64,000 nt of DNA. It comes from Anticarsia gemmatalis. Its lineage: Eukaryota > Arthropoda > Insecta > Lepidoptera > Erebidae. Location of the stretch: assembly GCF_050436995.1 (NCBI RefSeq), contig NC_134776.1, positions 19,881,001 through 19,945,000 of the forward strand, in the 5' to 3' direction. Of this stretch, positions 11,640-23,100 are shown one piece after another. Within the stretch, counting starts at the first letter, position 1, and the number at the start of each line of letters is the position of its first letter. Made by a program: the position numbers and the translations under genes. Below the pieces are notes generated by a model that was not told where the DNA came from, did not search any database, and worked only from the letters and a program-made list of their open reading frames with translations.

Positions 11640-11975
11640 GCTTAGCCTTTCTTCCAAAGTTGGAATCGGCTTTCAGTCTCACACGATACAGTCGAATACC
11701 AGTGTTTAACATGGAGCGACTGCCTATCTGACCTCCACAACCCAGTTACCTGGGATATAACACGATACCCTTCTGTAAGACTGGTTGTCAGACTTTCAAG
11801 CTTCTGACTACTGTTTACGACTGTCAAAGATCTTCGAAAATGACAGCCAGGACCCACAATTTAACGTACCTTCCCAAACACGGAGGAACTCAATATGTAT
11901 AAGATGGTCACCCATCTACAGATCAACCTCGGCAAGCGTGGCTTAACTTCAGAGATCGATCCGCGCGGCGGTCGT
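11640..11975 (-). mobile_element. Copy-A-only retroelement with a 5S-like segment
   Basis: It is absent from the matching site in copy B (about 28320). Read on the minus strand it includes CTCTGAAGTTAAGCCACGCT and GTAGATGGGTGACCATC, both like the internal control region of 5S rRNA. It then has a longer body with GGAGGTCAGATAGGCAG. Related pieces lie at 42608-42800 and 55128-55230, and in reverse near 45950-46070. Confidence 0.5.
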
Positions 11976-12199
11976 GATATGTGTGTGTATCAAATAAATA
12001 GCTTAATATATGTTTGATAGTATATTTTCAATAGATTAGCTTAAATCTAAATTAGACGGTAAAACTACAACTTAAAACAGCAGCTTAACTTTTAAGTAAA
12101 ATTAAGAGCCTATTTAAAAAGTCCACTCGTATTGATACAGCCTATATAAGGACCATTCGAAATGAGCAGACGCGCGGCCAATATTCTAAGATAAATCAA

Positions 12200-12381
12200 T
12201 CCTGCTATTATTTTAAATGCGAAAGTTTCTTAAAATGGATTTGTGTTTGTTCGTTGCTCTTTCACACTAAAACTACTGAACCGATTTAGATAAGATTTAA
12301 AACAGAGATAGTTTATAATCTAGATTTACAAATAGGATTCTTTCGACGACGAACGCGAACGAAGTCGCGAGGAATATCTAA
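12200..12381 (+). mobile_element. Helitron-like element, TATTTTAAATGCGAAAG type, copy A
   Basis: It starts with TC after A and ends CTAA before T, consistent with Helitron 5'-TC...CTRR-3' ends inserted at AT. The copy B equivalent is 28768-28921, ending CTAG. A longer relative is at 31803-32022. Confidence 0.6.
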
Positions 12382-12813
12382 TTTAGAAAGAGCTTAAATT
12401 CCTAACGGCATAATAAAGATTATAGCGCCTAGCGCGTAGTATGTCAATAAGCTGCCATGTTTTAATCCAAGTGCCATAGGAATTACGTTTATTTTAAATT
12501 GATTTATTCTCAGTATTTTCGTCGCGCCTCCTCTTGTTTGCATTAGACCTAAGGATTCCTACGGGTTTGAGAATCTACCATCACTTAACTTATCTTTATA
12601 AACAGACGAATTTCTTTCATCATTCATAGTCAGTTTCACATCAGAAAAGTAGTAAACGACAGATAGTAAAAAACAACTGTGAAAAATTTCGGCTGATAAT
12701 CTAATCTATTCTTATTGAGAAGTTGTGGACGTATTAAAGTCCCGTTTAACTACTTATAACCTATCAGATAAAAAAATGATAATCCTTTTAAAACTTTTGA
12801 TATCAATAAAAAG

Positions 12814-12989
12814 TAGCTCAATTCTCTATTCCTACCGACGTCCGACCTGTCATCGAGAAATTTTGTATGAAAATCTGATCAGCGCCTCTGACGGGCGTCG
12901 TAGAAACTTTTTTGGCAGTACATTCTAAATGTCAACATTTCGATAGCTGGCCGGTTGTCGGTAGTCGATAGTGGTAGAGAATCGAGGTG
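12814..12989. mobile_element. MITE family A, copy A
   Basis: It runs from TAGCTCAATTCTC to GAGAATCGAGGTG. The same insertion exists in copy B at 29297-29653, where it is split by a family B MITE. Confidence 0.8.
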
Positions 12990-12992
12990 CAG

Positions 12993-13175
12993 TACCCCGA
13001 TTCTCTACCACTATCGACTACCGACAACCGGCTAGCTATCGAAATTTTGACATTTAGAATGTACTGCCAAGCAAGTTTCTAGGACGCCCGTCAGAGGCGC
13101 TGATCAAATATTCATACAAAATTTCTCGATGACAGGTCGGTTGTCGGTAGTCGATAGTAAAAGAGAATTGAGCTA
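12993..13175. mobile_element. MITE family A, copy-A-specific second insertion
   Basis: Copy B reads GTG-CAG-ATAGC at this site. Copy A has CAG (12990-12992), then this 183 bp element, then CCG, so the target duplication is CAG with one change. It differs at one base from the element at 27311-27493, which sits elsewhere in copy B. Confidence 0.85.
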
Positions 13176-13224
13176 CCGATAGCTTTTCTAACACTTAATT
13201 ATAAACTGGCATTTAACAGTTAAT

Positions 13225-13545
13225 TTACACAAAGACTAGATTAAAAACATATAGTAAACCACTAAGAGCAAACATTAACAATTTAGCAATCCCATAGACG
13301 TATAGTAAGGAGACTATAAGATGTAATTTATGAAGCCAAAACTGTTTCTTTATCGCATACTCGGTGGAGTTGATACCATCTTTGATGATATACTTTCGTA
13401 AGCCCATACACCAATATGACACGTATTCTTCAAAGTCGATCTGAGTGGTGTCAAAGTCGAAGATAACTTGGTCGACTGGTGAGAGACTTTTGTACAGTTT
13501 GTCAGCATTCCTGTCGTCAAATATCCATCCTACGAGTTGTGAAGT
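13225..13545 (-). pseudogene. Truncated FAR last exon, copy A
   Basis: This matches the final FAR exon of copy B over codons about 425-529 including the stop. It is cut at 13545 where the block duplication ends. Relative to the intact exon there is one extra base near 13528 (CCATCCTACG against CCAGCTACG), which shifts the frame about four codons into the fragment. The rest of the frame is intact, including the hydrophobic tail. No upstream exons are present, so no reductase can be made from it. Confidence 0.9.
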
Positions 13546-14979
13546 TTTTTTCTTTCTCTCTCTACATGTGCCGTTTTACGAGATTCGATCCTTAAGTAAG
13601 ACAAAGTACTTATATTGAATTGATTGAAATGGCCGGTATTTTTTGACAAGCTCAATTCAACAACATTTAATTTTACCACAACATAAAGTATAACAGGTGT
13701 GAAGAAGTTTTACTTTATTGCGCTACAATTGTCTTACATGATACGAACCCACTATTGCCATACTGCAGCTGGGCATAGGTCTTCTTCTCGTATGAGGGTT
13801 TGGGCCTTGAGTCCACCACGCTGGCCAAGTGAGGGTTGTAAATTTTGCGCGCGCAAGGTTTCACCGTTAAGACAAGTCGTAATAACTTATAACTCGACGC
13901 ATAAGCAACACACATAACTTCGAAAAGTCATGAGTGTACTGCTTTGAATCGAACCTTTGACCGCTTGCACGGTCACTTTAGACTTCTTACATACCACAAC
14001 ATCCCCTCTCATCTTCCTCAAAAGGATATCTTCGTAGCTGTGTCAAAAAAAATGTACATAAAGTCTCATGACTGTTTACTATATTTTAGTTACAGCAGCA
14101 TGAGTCATAGTCATGTTCTCGATTCCCCTTTAGCTTGAACACTTGATTGATTTTGAATGACGCACATGTGTACACTAATTCTAATACTATGGGAAGAGCT
14201 CTTTAGAACCATTATTCCGCTTGTTTAAGAGAACGTGATATTCTAGTAGCTATTGCGAGTAATGTAGTCATAATATAAGTTTTTGTACAGGAATAAAAAT
14301 AAATAACTAAATGTGTTGCTAAGCGCCAAACCTGAGAACAGCTCGACTTCGGCTTTTTATTTTTGTCATATAACCAAAAACACTTGCCCAATCTGGGAAT
14401 CAAACCTAAAACCCCATGATCAGCAATCTTATATACTTCCACCTTGACAAAAAGACACTGATCACATCTGACACTTGTAGGACTATAAAGTTACATAAAT
14501 AAATAAAATATATACATAAACATTTACACAATGTATTCCAAAACCAAGTATTTTTGTCCAAATAACGGACTCCCTTCTGAAACTTATTCCCACTGTAGTT
14601 ACTTAGTCGACGCGTAATAATACGCAATATTTAACATAAGGAACTCCACTGTGAACATAATTACTTATAAGAGGGGCTTGTAAAACGCAGCCCTTGCAAG
14701 AGCCCAGATTTAGCTGCATCGATCCGTCCTGCACACCATAGTATGGGCATACACACATACACCGACTCCCTTCATTTCCCTATAGAAATATTATTAAGCT
14801 ATGTGTAATCGGATGGGGTACAAAACCCTTTATTACTATGTAAGGATTATTTATGTACAAACGATGTACAGAGGGTTACATGATGAGACATACACGATGA
14901 CTCTCGCGATAAATTCACGCGATAAGTTTGAAACATAATTCGCAATTTATATCAAAATTTTCTTACGAAAATGAGCGCC

Positions 14980-15345
14980 TCAGTAGCGCAATTCTGTATA
15001 ATCTGTACGGTCGAGTATCGAGAATTTGACATTTAGAATGTACTGCCAAAATTGTTCGGCGCTAATCACAAGGCTAAGGCGCTGATCAGCGGGCTTATCA
15101 CATATCTCATTTGACAGCTAGTGTACGTCAAATTGATGGTCACTATTCAGCACATTGCTGCTTTGTCGTAACGTGTTAATCACCATATCCTAAGAGAGAA
15201 AACAATGTACAGCATAGTGGATTTCAAATTTTTGACAACTGAGATACGTGATAGCCCCCAGATTTTCATACAAAAATTCTCGACGACAAGCCGGTTGTCG
15301 GTAGTAGGTAGTAGTCGATAGTAGTAGAGAATCGAGCTACAACTG
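14980..15345. mobile_element. MITE family A interrupted by MITE family B
   Basis: The outer element begins near GTAGCGCAATTCTG and ends GAGAATCGAGCTAC. The inner family B element (15090-15258) is bordered by CAG (15087-15089 and 15259-15261) and restores ATCAGATTTTC when removed. Confidence 0.75.
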
Positions 15346-16192
15346 TGGTCTAGACGAATGTGTATACGACTTTTTATCAGACCCTTTGATTATACCAGAC
15401 AGTCAGATGTTTTAGAAAATTGTTCCCTGTGTCTATACGTAGCTGATGCGTAATAATACGCAATTTTTCTTTAGAAAGGGCTCTTGTAGCTCAATTTAAC
15501 GGTAATGTATTTAATCGGTCATTGTATAAAATTGAAATTGTATGTACGGTCATCGTGAATTGTATGTAATTCCTTAAATCGGAATCGGAAATGTGTGAAA
15601 AATATTCCCTATTCCTGTGGAAGTTTTGATCCCACCGATTCTATACAAACCTTGTCCCGAGGATGTCCCCCTGACGATGTAAGCTACATTGGATGGTTTC
15701 AGAGGGTGAGACGCTCATAGGCTACGCGTGCAACTGGGTCGGAATCGGAGCGTGCAGACCGTAAGAATTTGATGCTTCCTATTAAGTTTTTTTATCATAG
15801 TTTCAATATTCTTGAAAAATATATTATACTTTTTTAAGTTTCAAATAGTTACTTGATTGCCCTTATTATGGTTCACAGTTATAACTCAGTGCAAGTTTGT
15901 AACTTAGCTGCGTAGAATATAATACTGGATTTAATTTAAATATTATTTCCCATATCCTTTTACAAGGAATTAAAAAACGCATGAGTGGTCGTAAATACAA
16001 GTTCAAAATAAGTATTTAGTTGCATACACACGCATTACAAACTTGTTCTCATTGTTATTACTTAGCCGACGTAATTATATGCAATTTTTAATCTAACCTT
16101 TTGTGTATTATTTAAATGAAAAGGAACTTTCACTTTTGTTGATATCAATGTAGATTGTTGCAGAACGCAGCTTGGGCCCTCACCGCTGTAAC

Positions 16193-16350
16193 TTAGGGTG
16201 CGTTTGCAATGAAGCGGAGCTCGGCAGAACGGATTCAAACGGCTCAGGAATGGACCAATCACAGTGCTTGAAATTTTTTCTCCAACAGTAGAAGCAATAT
16301 ACCGTTATTCACGAGCCGCTATACTCCGTTGCCATGGAAACGCACCCTAA
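16193..16350. mobile_element. Short TIR element, GGGTGCGTTT ends
   Basis: The inverted ends are TTAGGGTGCGTTTGC and GGAAACGCACCCTAA. The interior contains no open frame of note. The TTA/TAA at the edges suggests a target duplication. Confidence 0.65.
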
Positions 16351-16436
16351 TATTTCGGGACAGATTCCTCGTGCACCCTTTCCTGCACACTAGTTTGATA
16401 TACTTACAGACGCACACATTAACGCAGTCACCCTTC

Positions 16437-16822
16437 AGCCGAACGTCCACCGCCAGCTAAAATAATAAGGAACTAAGCTCACTGAACTAAGCTAAGCTAA
16501 ACTAGGAAATAATTGTTCGTCCACCGAAAAATAGGCTATAACTACGTTAGTGATGATCAGTTTGTGCTGGAGTGTCTTTTTGTACTACAAAACAACACTA
16601 GCGAAAGGCGCCAGAGGGGTAACGCAAGGGGGTGAGAGAGGCTTAGCTTAGTTCGCGTAGCTTCGAATCGGCCTACACAAATAAGTTAGTTTGACTTATT
16701 TGGGATATTTTAGTTAGCTTAGTTGGCATAGTTTGCGATGGACGCACATGTATGAAAAACTGGCTCAACTATGCGAGCTAAACTAAACTAACTTATTTTA
16801 GCTGGCGGTGGACGTTCGGCTT
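16437..16822. mobile_element. TIR element, GCCGAACGTCCACCGCC ends
   Basis: The inverted repeat is nearly 30 bp: AGCCGAACGTCCACCGCCAG at the left and its complement at the right, both followed inward by CTAAAATAA or its complement. The interior is rich in AACTAAGCTAAGC-type direct and inverted short repeats. It is non-coding. Confidence 0.7.
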
Positions 16823-17056
16823 TCTTCATCCCTTTATATAAAATTAATCTCTGCGAGGGGAAAATATGAAAGGGAGCGTAAACCACCCTTCTCCCGTCTA
16901 GACGGATTGCAAAATATTTGTAGCTGTACGCAATTTTCGATGCATGCTTTTGGAGTTCCGTATCCAATGAGTAAAAACGGAAACCTATTACTAAAATTTC
17001 GCTGTCCGTCGATTTGTCATCAAGCTAATTATCACGTATTATTCATTGGATATTAG

Positions 17057-17251
17057 GTAAATTTAGTGAAATGTTTATTTTTCGAGTCTTTCAAAAAAAC
17101 ATCTATCTCGCAAAAAAGATTAGGCGACTCGGTTGGGCCATTCTTGAGCGATGCTTTTAAGACCGGATCAACCGATTCAACTAATCCTATAATTTCTGTT
17201 GAATTACTTATTAATTTTGTAAAATTGTCTTTAAGACACGGGGAAGATTAA
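17057..17251 (+). CDS. Possible terminal exon, unknown protein
   Basis: A frame of 64 codons and a stop follows an acceptor-like GGATATTAG. It reads VNLVKCLFFESFKK and later LGDSVGPFLSDAFKTG, ending KLSLRHGED. I recognise no family. It ends 12 bases before the left limit of copy B, so it may belong to sequence once flanking the duplicated block. There is no AATAAA close by and no preceding exon that I can identify. It could be chance. Confidence 0.2.
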   Translation, partial: VNLVKCLFFESFKKTSISQKRLGDSVGPFLSDAFKTGSTDSTNPIISVELLINFVKLSLRHGED

Positions 17252-18000
17252 CATTGAAAGAAAAATATAAGAATAATGCGAAGAAAATTCGCATTCAACT
17301 AAGTTACTTTATAGATTTAATTCCCACGCACGACTAAAGAAACTGGTCGTACAAGACTCATGATATTCACAAGTGTGTGAGTTATACTTGTTTCAATTCA
17401 TTCAAATTTAGGTTAACCGTCATTCAGCTACAATAATAGAATATTTGACCCTCCGATTCTTTTATAGACTACTACAATTCACTTTTAAAAGTGGCCTTTA
17501 ACATCTCACAGTGACAAAAGAAACGGGTTACTTTTTATTTCAAAACCAGTTTTTATATATTATACAAAACCCTTTTTTCTATTCAAATCACCTCAAATTT
17601 TATCATAATTAAACTCAGTAAATACTAATATTACAAAGGCTTTCGAGTATTAAAAAAATCGATGAGACACAAAGTATGAAAAGATTTTGGGGTGAATAGG
17701 GTGGGGAAGGGAGACAGAAGAGGGTGAATAATAATAATAATGGGTGGGTTTTAAGGGCCGAGGGGTAAAAACCGTTAGGGAGAATGTGGAGGGGGCTTTG
17801 AGTATATTTAGGGAATTTGGCACGAGGGGTGTTCACAACGACGGCTATCTTCGCTACGTTACGATCCACGATTTTTGCCAAATACTTTGATTGTATTCAG
17901 ACTTTGCTTCAGTGAAAGTGTTCTTATACTACAAGACAATTTGAGAACTTTTAGTTCTTCAGTATAAGTGTTGTTTTAAAACATCGGACAGTCTCAAATA

Positions 18001-19828
18001 ATGTTTCACGTTAAAAATGCGTCGCGCAAAATTAATCTAACATCTAAACCAAGTAATGAAAAAACTAAATTAAAAAACGGACCGAGCCGCGGTAAATCAT
18101 CTATTAATGTAAAATCAAAATTACGAAACAAGCCGCGCCGCGGAAAAGCATCTATGAAGCGCGTTCGGGATGCAATAAAATATTCCGGGATTAATACATT
18201 TTCGTTAAAAAAGTCCAATAATAAAGTTCAAGTGAATATGTGCGAGTTTCAAGTGAAATTGTGTCCAGGATACAGGTAAATATTTATTTCTTTTTTTATC
18301 TACTTTGTCTCGAAAACTGCTGTGCTTTTCTCATATTGAGAACGGTAAGACTTATTCAAAGTTAAGCTCTGAGAATAAATGTCTTGCGTCGTGGGTTCGA
18401 ATCCCATCTAAGACACGAATTTCGGAGCTAAGTACAGGTTTCCGAGACTGGAGGATTTATTATATTTAGGATTTTCAGTCTACAATATTGCAGTTCGCGT
18501 TTCCCGTTTAAGCCGATTGCGAAGTTAATATATTTGGGTTCAATTCCCATCTTGTGTTTTGCTAGCTGTGCTCTTGTTTGTATGTTTGCAAAGCTGCTAG
18601 CGATACATCGTGCTAAAACATTAAAATTATTTGCTGCGAGCGATTTTTTTTTTCATGAAATAGAATTAGGAGTATTGTATTCGATATTAAATATGCAATT
18701 TAAAAATGTGAGCGGGTGCCATCTTCAGCTTATACTAGCAGTTTATTATTCCACGCACAGGTCGTGGGTTCGATTCCCTCAATTTTAACTTAAGCCAGTA
18801 ATATAAGACTTAGCTTGTGCGTGTTCTTCACAATTTAAGCAACAGCTAAGTGACTTAAGAAGAATATAAAAAAAAACTAGCTGAACCGACAAACCTCATA
18901 CCGCATAACAATCGATTCTTTAATATTCTGCTATTTCTTAAAAAAAAACTCTCTAAAAACCACACTCGTACTCCAAGGAATATTATAAAAAAAGAATTTG
19001 CGAAATCGGTTAAACCGTTCACAAGATTTGCGCTTAGCAACGATTAGCGATTCGTTTTTATATTACAGAAGATAAAATATTTGCAAAAATAAAGGTCGAA
19101 GTTCTAACTTATATTTTTTGTTGACAGGCCGACGGGCAGTCTTTCTCAAGCTGGCCAACTGGAAGGAAGAAAAGTGGCTGCACTAAATATCGGAACTCCT
19201 GCTGTAGACCCACCGGTACCTATATACTATATACTATTTTAGCTAAATATATTATATAACTTAAAGGTGACTTATTGGACTGACTGACAAAGTGATCTAC
19301 CGCAGCCCAGACCCAGCTTTACTTTTTAATATTAATTTTATTAGTATTTGACAGTAGGCTTTTATCACATGCGACTGATATTACAAATAGTATAACGTAG
19401 CTTTACTAAATATTTGAACAACGAAATTATACGAACATGATGATACAACTGAATAGGAACATCGAAATACAAAGCCCGCTCTTTTCATGCAGTTATTAGT
19501 TTTCCAGGTAAAAGGTAAAAACGGAACCCCATTTCTAAACCTCTTCTATCTGTCCGTCTGTCACCAGGCTGTATCTCATGAACCGTTATGGCTAGAAAGC
19601 TGAAATTCTCACAAATTATGCATTTTGACAACAGTAATTAAACATTTTAATTGTTCTCAGGATGAAGAAAGAAAAGGCTGCGCGAGTACAAGACCGGATC
19701 ACAGCCGCTTCGCTGCAAGAATATCATTAATCAACTCCAAGAACGTGTGCTGGAATTCTTCTCTTTCACAAGATCCTTCTGATCTTGAAACACCGGCCGG
19801 CACATATCGCTTTCTGCTTTGTATATAG
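18001..19828 (+). CDS. Uncharacterised basic three-exon protein, copy B
   Basis: Exons 18001-18275, 19128-19215 and 19661-19828 use the same splice sites as the copy at 1916 and encode 176 residues. Exon 2 is identical in both copies. Exon 1 differs by five replacements (N to I, P to R, S to A, V to L, P to Q, read A to B) and two silent changes. Exon 3 differs by two Thr-to-Ala changes and one silent change. Introns are 852 and 445 bases against 843 and 468 in copy A. The absence of coding indels beside indel-rich introns is the main argument for a real gene; the replacement-rich pattern argues against tight constraint. An AATAAA lies at 19854. Function unknown. Confidence 0.45.
18276..19127. 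other. Intron 1 of the small gene, copy B
   Basis: It is equivalent to 2191-3033 and carries the same tRNA-like B-box fragments. Small indels against copy A are frequent. Confidence 0.4.
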
Positions 19829-19853
19829 CATTTTTGTATTGTATAGCTTTAGG

Positions 19854-19859
19854 AATAAA
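19854..19859 (+). promoter_or_regulatory. Poly(A) signal, small gene copy B
   Basis: AATAAA lies 26 bases after the stop and is conserved with 3780-3785. Confidence 0.5.
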
Positions 19860-19975
19860 TGTAATTAGGTTTAAGTTTCATTGTATACTGTATTTGTAAG
19901 GTACTGTCATTGTAAGGTGTCACTAAACGGATTGACAAAAGTTGCTGTATGACATAGCAAACAGAATATGTACGG

Positions 19976-20139
19976 TAGCGCGATTCTATACAACTGTCCG
20001 GCTAGCTATGGAGAAATTTTGTATGAACCTAATCAGCGCCTCCAGTGTGAGCCTTAGGAACTAATTTGGCAGTACATTTTAAATGTCAAACTCTCGGTAC
20101 TTGATTGTACCTTCTGAATTGCTCACTGTAGAATCGCGC
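19976..20139. mobile_element. Diverged MITE of family A, copy B
   Basis: This is the counterpart of 3898-4081, with a short internal deletion after the left end and the same right end. Confidence 0.65.
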
Positions 20140-23100
20140 TACAGAGTACACTGCATCTTGTCTAACGCCATTTTGTGTTCGACTGCGGCCATGATTTTTA
20201 TTGAGAAGAGTAATTTACTTCGAGGAGCTGGTGAAATGCTATTTCTTCGTTGATTACGCGAGTGGGCATCTCGTCGAGCTTCCCAAGGGTCTGGCAAAGA
20301 ACCCTGGTCATTCCTTGTATCAAGCATAACTTTTCTAAATCTAGTTTTTCGACGGCATCATCGTGTGGTCTCGATAGCTTCACATAGTGTTGGTACTTCA
20401 ACATCTGCTAATTGCTGATAGATTTACTTAGAATAGGTAATCTTGTGTTTTATAAATTCCTTGCAATCGAGTAATTCATTTAAAAAAGCTAGTAAAATGC
20501 CATCTCGTCAAGCTTCCCAAGGGGGTCTGTAATGTGTAGCACGATGTCTTTAACGTTCTCACAGATCGTATGAATCGGGAACTTTATCTAATCTTTCGCC
20601 ATTGGCTCTGCTGCGGCGTGGTTTTATTCAGAAGAGTAATTTACTAGGAGACTCTGATGAAATGCTATTTCTTCGCTGATTACGCGAGTGGGCATCTCGT
20701 CGAGCTTCCATAGGGTCTGGTAAAGAATCCTGGTCATTCCTTGTATCAAGCAAGCATAACTTTTCTGGATCTAGTGTTTCGACAGCATCCACAGCCTTTG
20801 TTAAGACTGGTTGTCGTGTGTTGCGCGATTTCTTGTGGTTCCGTGAATCTATTATTGTAAAACTTCATCTTGTCGAACGCCATTTTATGTCCGGCTCTTT
20901 CCATGTTTTTATTAAGAAGAGTATTTTCCTATACAAGCTGGTAAAATGCCATTTCTTCGTTGATTATGCGTGTAAGCATCTCGTCAAGCTTCCCAAGGGG
21001 GTCTGTAATGTGTAGCACGATGTCTTTAAGTTCTTACGGAGCGTATGAATTGGGAACTTTATCTAATCTTTCGCCATTGGCTCTGCTGCGGCACTGTTTT
21101 ATTCCGAAGAGTAATTTACTAGGAGACTCTGATGAAATGCTATTTCTTCGCTGATTACGCGAGTGGGCATCTCGTCGAGCTTCCCAAGGGTCTGGTTAAG
21201 AACCCTGATCATTCCTTGTATCAAGCAAGCATGACTCGTCTGTTTCTTTTTCCAGTTTTTTATTGAGAAGAGTAATTTACTTCGAGAAGCAGGTGAAATG
21301 CTATTTCTTCGCTGATTACGCGAGTGGGCATCTCGTCGAGCTTTCCAAGGGTCTGGTAAAGAACCCTGATCATTCCTTGTATCACGCAAGCATAACTTTT
21401 CTGGATCTAGTGTTTCAACAGCATCGACAGCCTACATTTCTTATGCAAGCTGGTGAAATGCCATTTCTTTGTTGATTATGCGTGTGGGCGTCTCGCTGAG
21501 CTTCCCAAGGGTCTGGAAAAGAAGCCTATTTTTCTTGCATTTAGCAAGCATGACTGTTCCACATTTAGCTTTGAAGATCATTGTCGTTGGCTTTGTACTA
21601 TTCATGCAACAAAACTGTTCAAACAGTATTTGCTGATAGATTCACTTCGACTAAGTAATCTTGTGTTTTATAAACTCCTTGCAATCGAGTAATTTTCTTC
21701 AAAAAGCCGGTGAAATGCCATTTCGTCGTTGATTATACGTGTGGGCATCTCGTCAAGCTTCCCAAGGGGGTCTGTAGTGTGTAGCACGATGCCTTTAAGT
21801 TCTAACAGATCGTAAGGATTGTGAACTTTATCTAATCTTTCGCCATTGGCTCCGCTGCGGCGTGGTTTTATTCAGAAGAGTAATTTACTGGGAGACTCTG
21901 ATGAAATGCTATTTCTTCGCTGATTACGCGAGTGGGCATCTCGTCGAGCTTCCCAAGGGTCTGGTAAAGAACCCTGGTCATTCCTTGTATCAAGCAAGCA
22001 TAACTCTTCTGATTCTTTCTTTGACAGCATCGACACTCTTTGGTTAGGATCTGTTGTCATGTTTTGCGCGATGTCTTGTGGTTCCGTGAATCTGTTATTG
22101 TTAAACTTCATCTTGTCTAACGCCATCATGAATTTGGCTCCTCCCATGTTTTATTGAGAAGAGTAATTTACTGGGAGACTCTGATGAAATGCTATTTCTT
22201 CGTTGATTACGCGAGTGGGCATCTCGTCGAGCTTCCAAAGGGTCTGGTAAAGAACCCTGGTCATTCCTTGTATCAAGCAAGCATAACTTTTCTGGATCTA
22301 GTGTTTCGACAGCATCCACAGCCTTTGTTAAGACTGGTTGTCGTGTGTTGCGCGATGTCTTGTGGTTCCGTGAATCTGTTATTGTAAAACTTCATCTTGT
22401 CGAACGCCATTTTATATCCGGCTCTTTCCATGTTTTTATTAAGAAGAGTATTTTCCTATACAAGCAGGTGAAATGCTATTTCTTCGTTGATTATGCGTTT
22501 GGGCATCTCGTCTAGCTTGCTAAGGGTCTGGAAAAGAAGCCTATATTTCTTGTATTTAGCAAGCATGACTGTTCCACATTTAGCGTGAAGATCATTGTCG
22601 TTAGTTTTGCACTATTCATGCAACAAAACTGTTCAAACAGTACTTGCTGATAGATTCACTTTGACTAAGTAATCTTGTGTTTTATAAACTCCTTGCAATC
22701 GAGTATTTCACTTCAAAAAGCTAGTAAAATGCCATTTCTTCGTTGATTATGCGTGTGGGCATCTCGTCAAGCTTCCCAAGGGGGTCTGTAGTGTGTAGCA
22801 CGATGTCTTTAACGTTCTTACTGATCGTATGAATTGTGTACTTTATCTAATCTTTCGCCATTGGCTCCGCTGCGGCGTGTTTTTATTCAGAAGAGTAATT
22901 TACTTCGAGGAGCTGGTGAAATGCTATTTCTTCGCTGATTACGCGAGTGGGCATCTCGTCGAGCTTCCCAAGGGTCTGGTAAAGAACCCTGATCATTCCT
23001 TGTATCAAGCAAGCATAACTCTTCTGATTCTTTCTTTGACAGCATCGACACTCTTTGGTTAGGATCTCTTGTCATGTTTTCCGCGTTATTGTTAAACTTC

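Larger units (their letters stand above)
1..13545 (+). repeat. Segmental duplication, copy A
   Basis: This block is a direct copy of 17263-30022. The two start alike from the window edge, share the small gene, the tandem array, the fringe repeats and the FAR 3' end, and keep the same order and orientation. Three-exon coding differences are about 2% (10 of 528 bases). Copy A ends abruptly at 13545, inside sequence homologous to the last FAR exon, and unrelated sequence follows. Its left edge lies outside the window. Copy-specific insertions are the TIR element at 75-1242, the repeat at about 11640-11975 and a MITE at 12993-13175. Confidence 0.93.
13546..17262. other. Spacer between the two duplicated blocks
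   Basis: No convincing gene is seen. It holds a dispersed repeat (13748-13990), a split family A MITE (14980-15345), two further TIR elements (16193-16350, 16437-16822) and a possible terminal exon (17057-17251). The rest is AT-rich and featureless to my reading. Confidence 0.6.

Noticed and set aside
13225..13422. Short functional FAR-like protein
   Set aside because: It is a broken duplicate of the last exon with no start, no upstream exons and a frameshift.
16808..17056. 82-codon plus-strand frame
   Set aside because: It starts inside the end of a TIR element and has no family resemblance.
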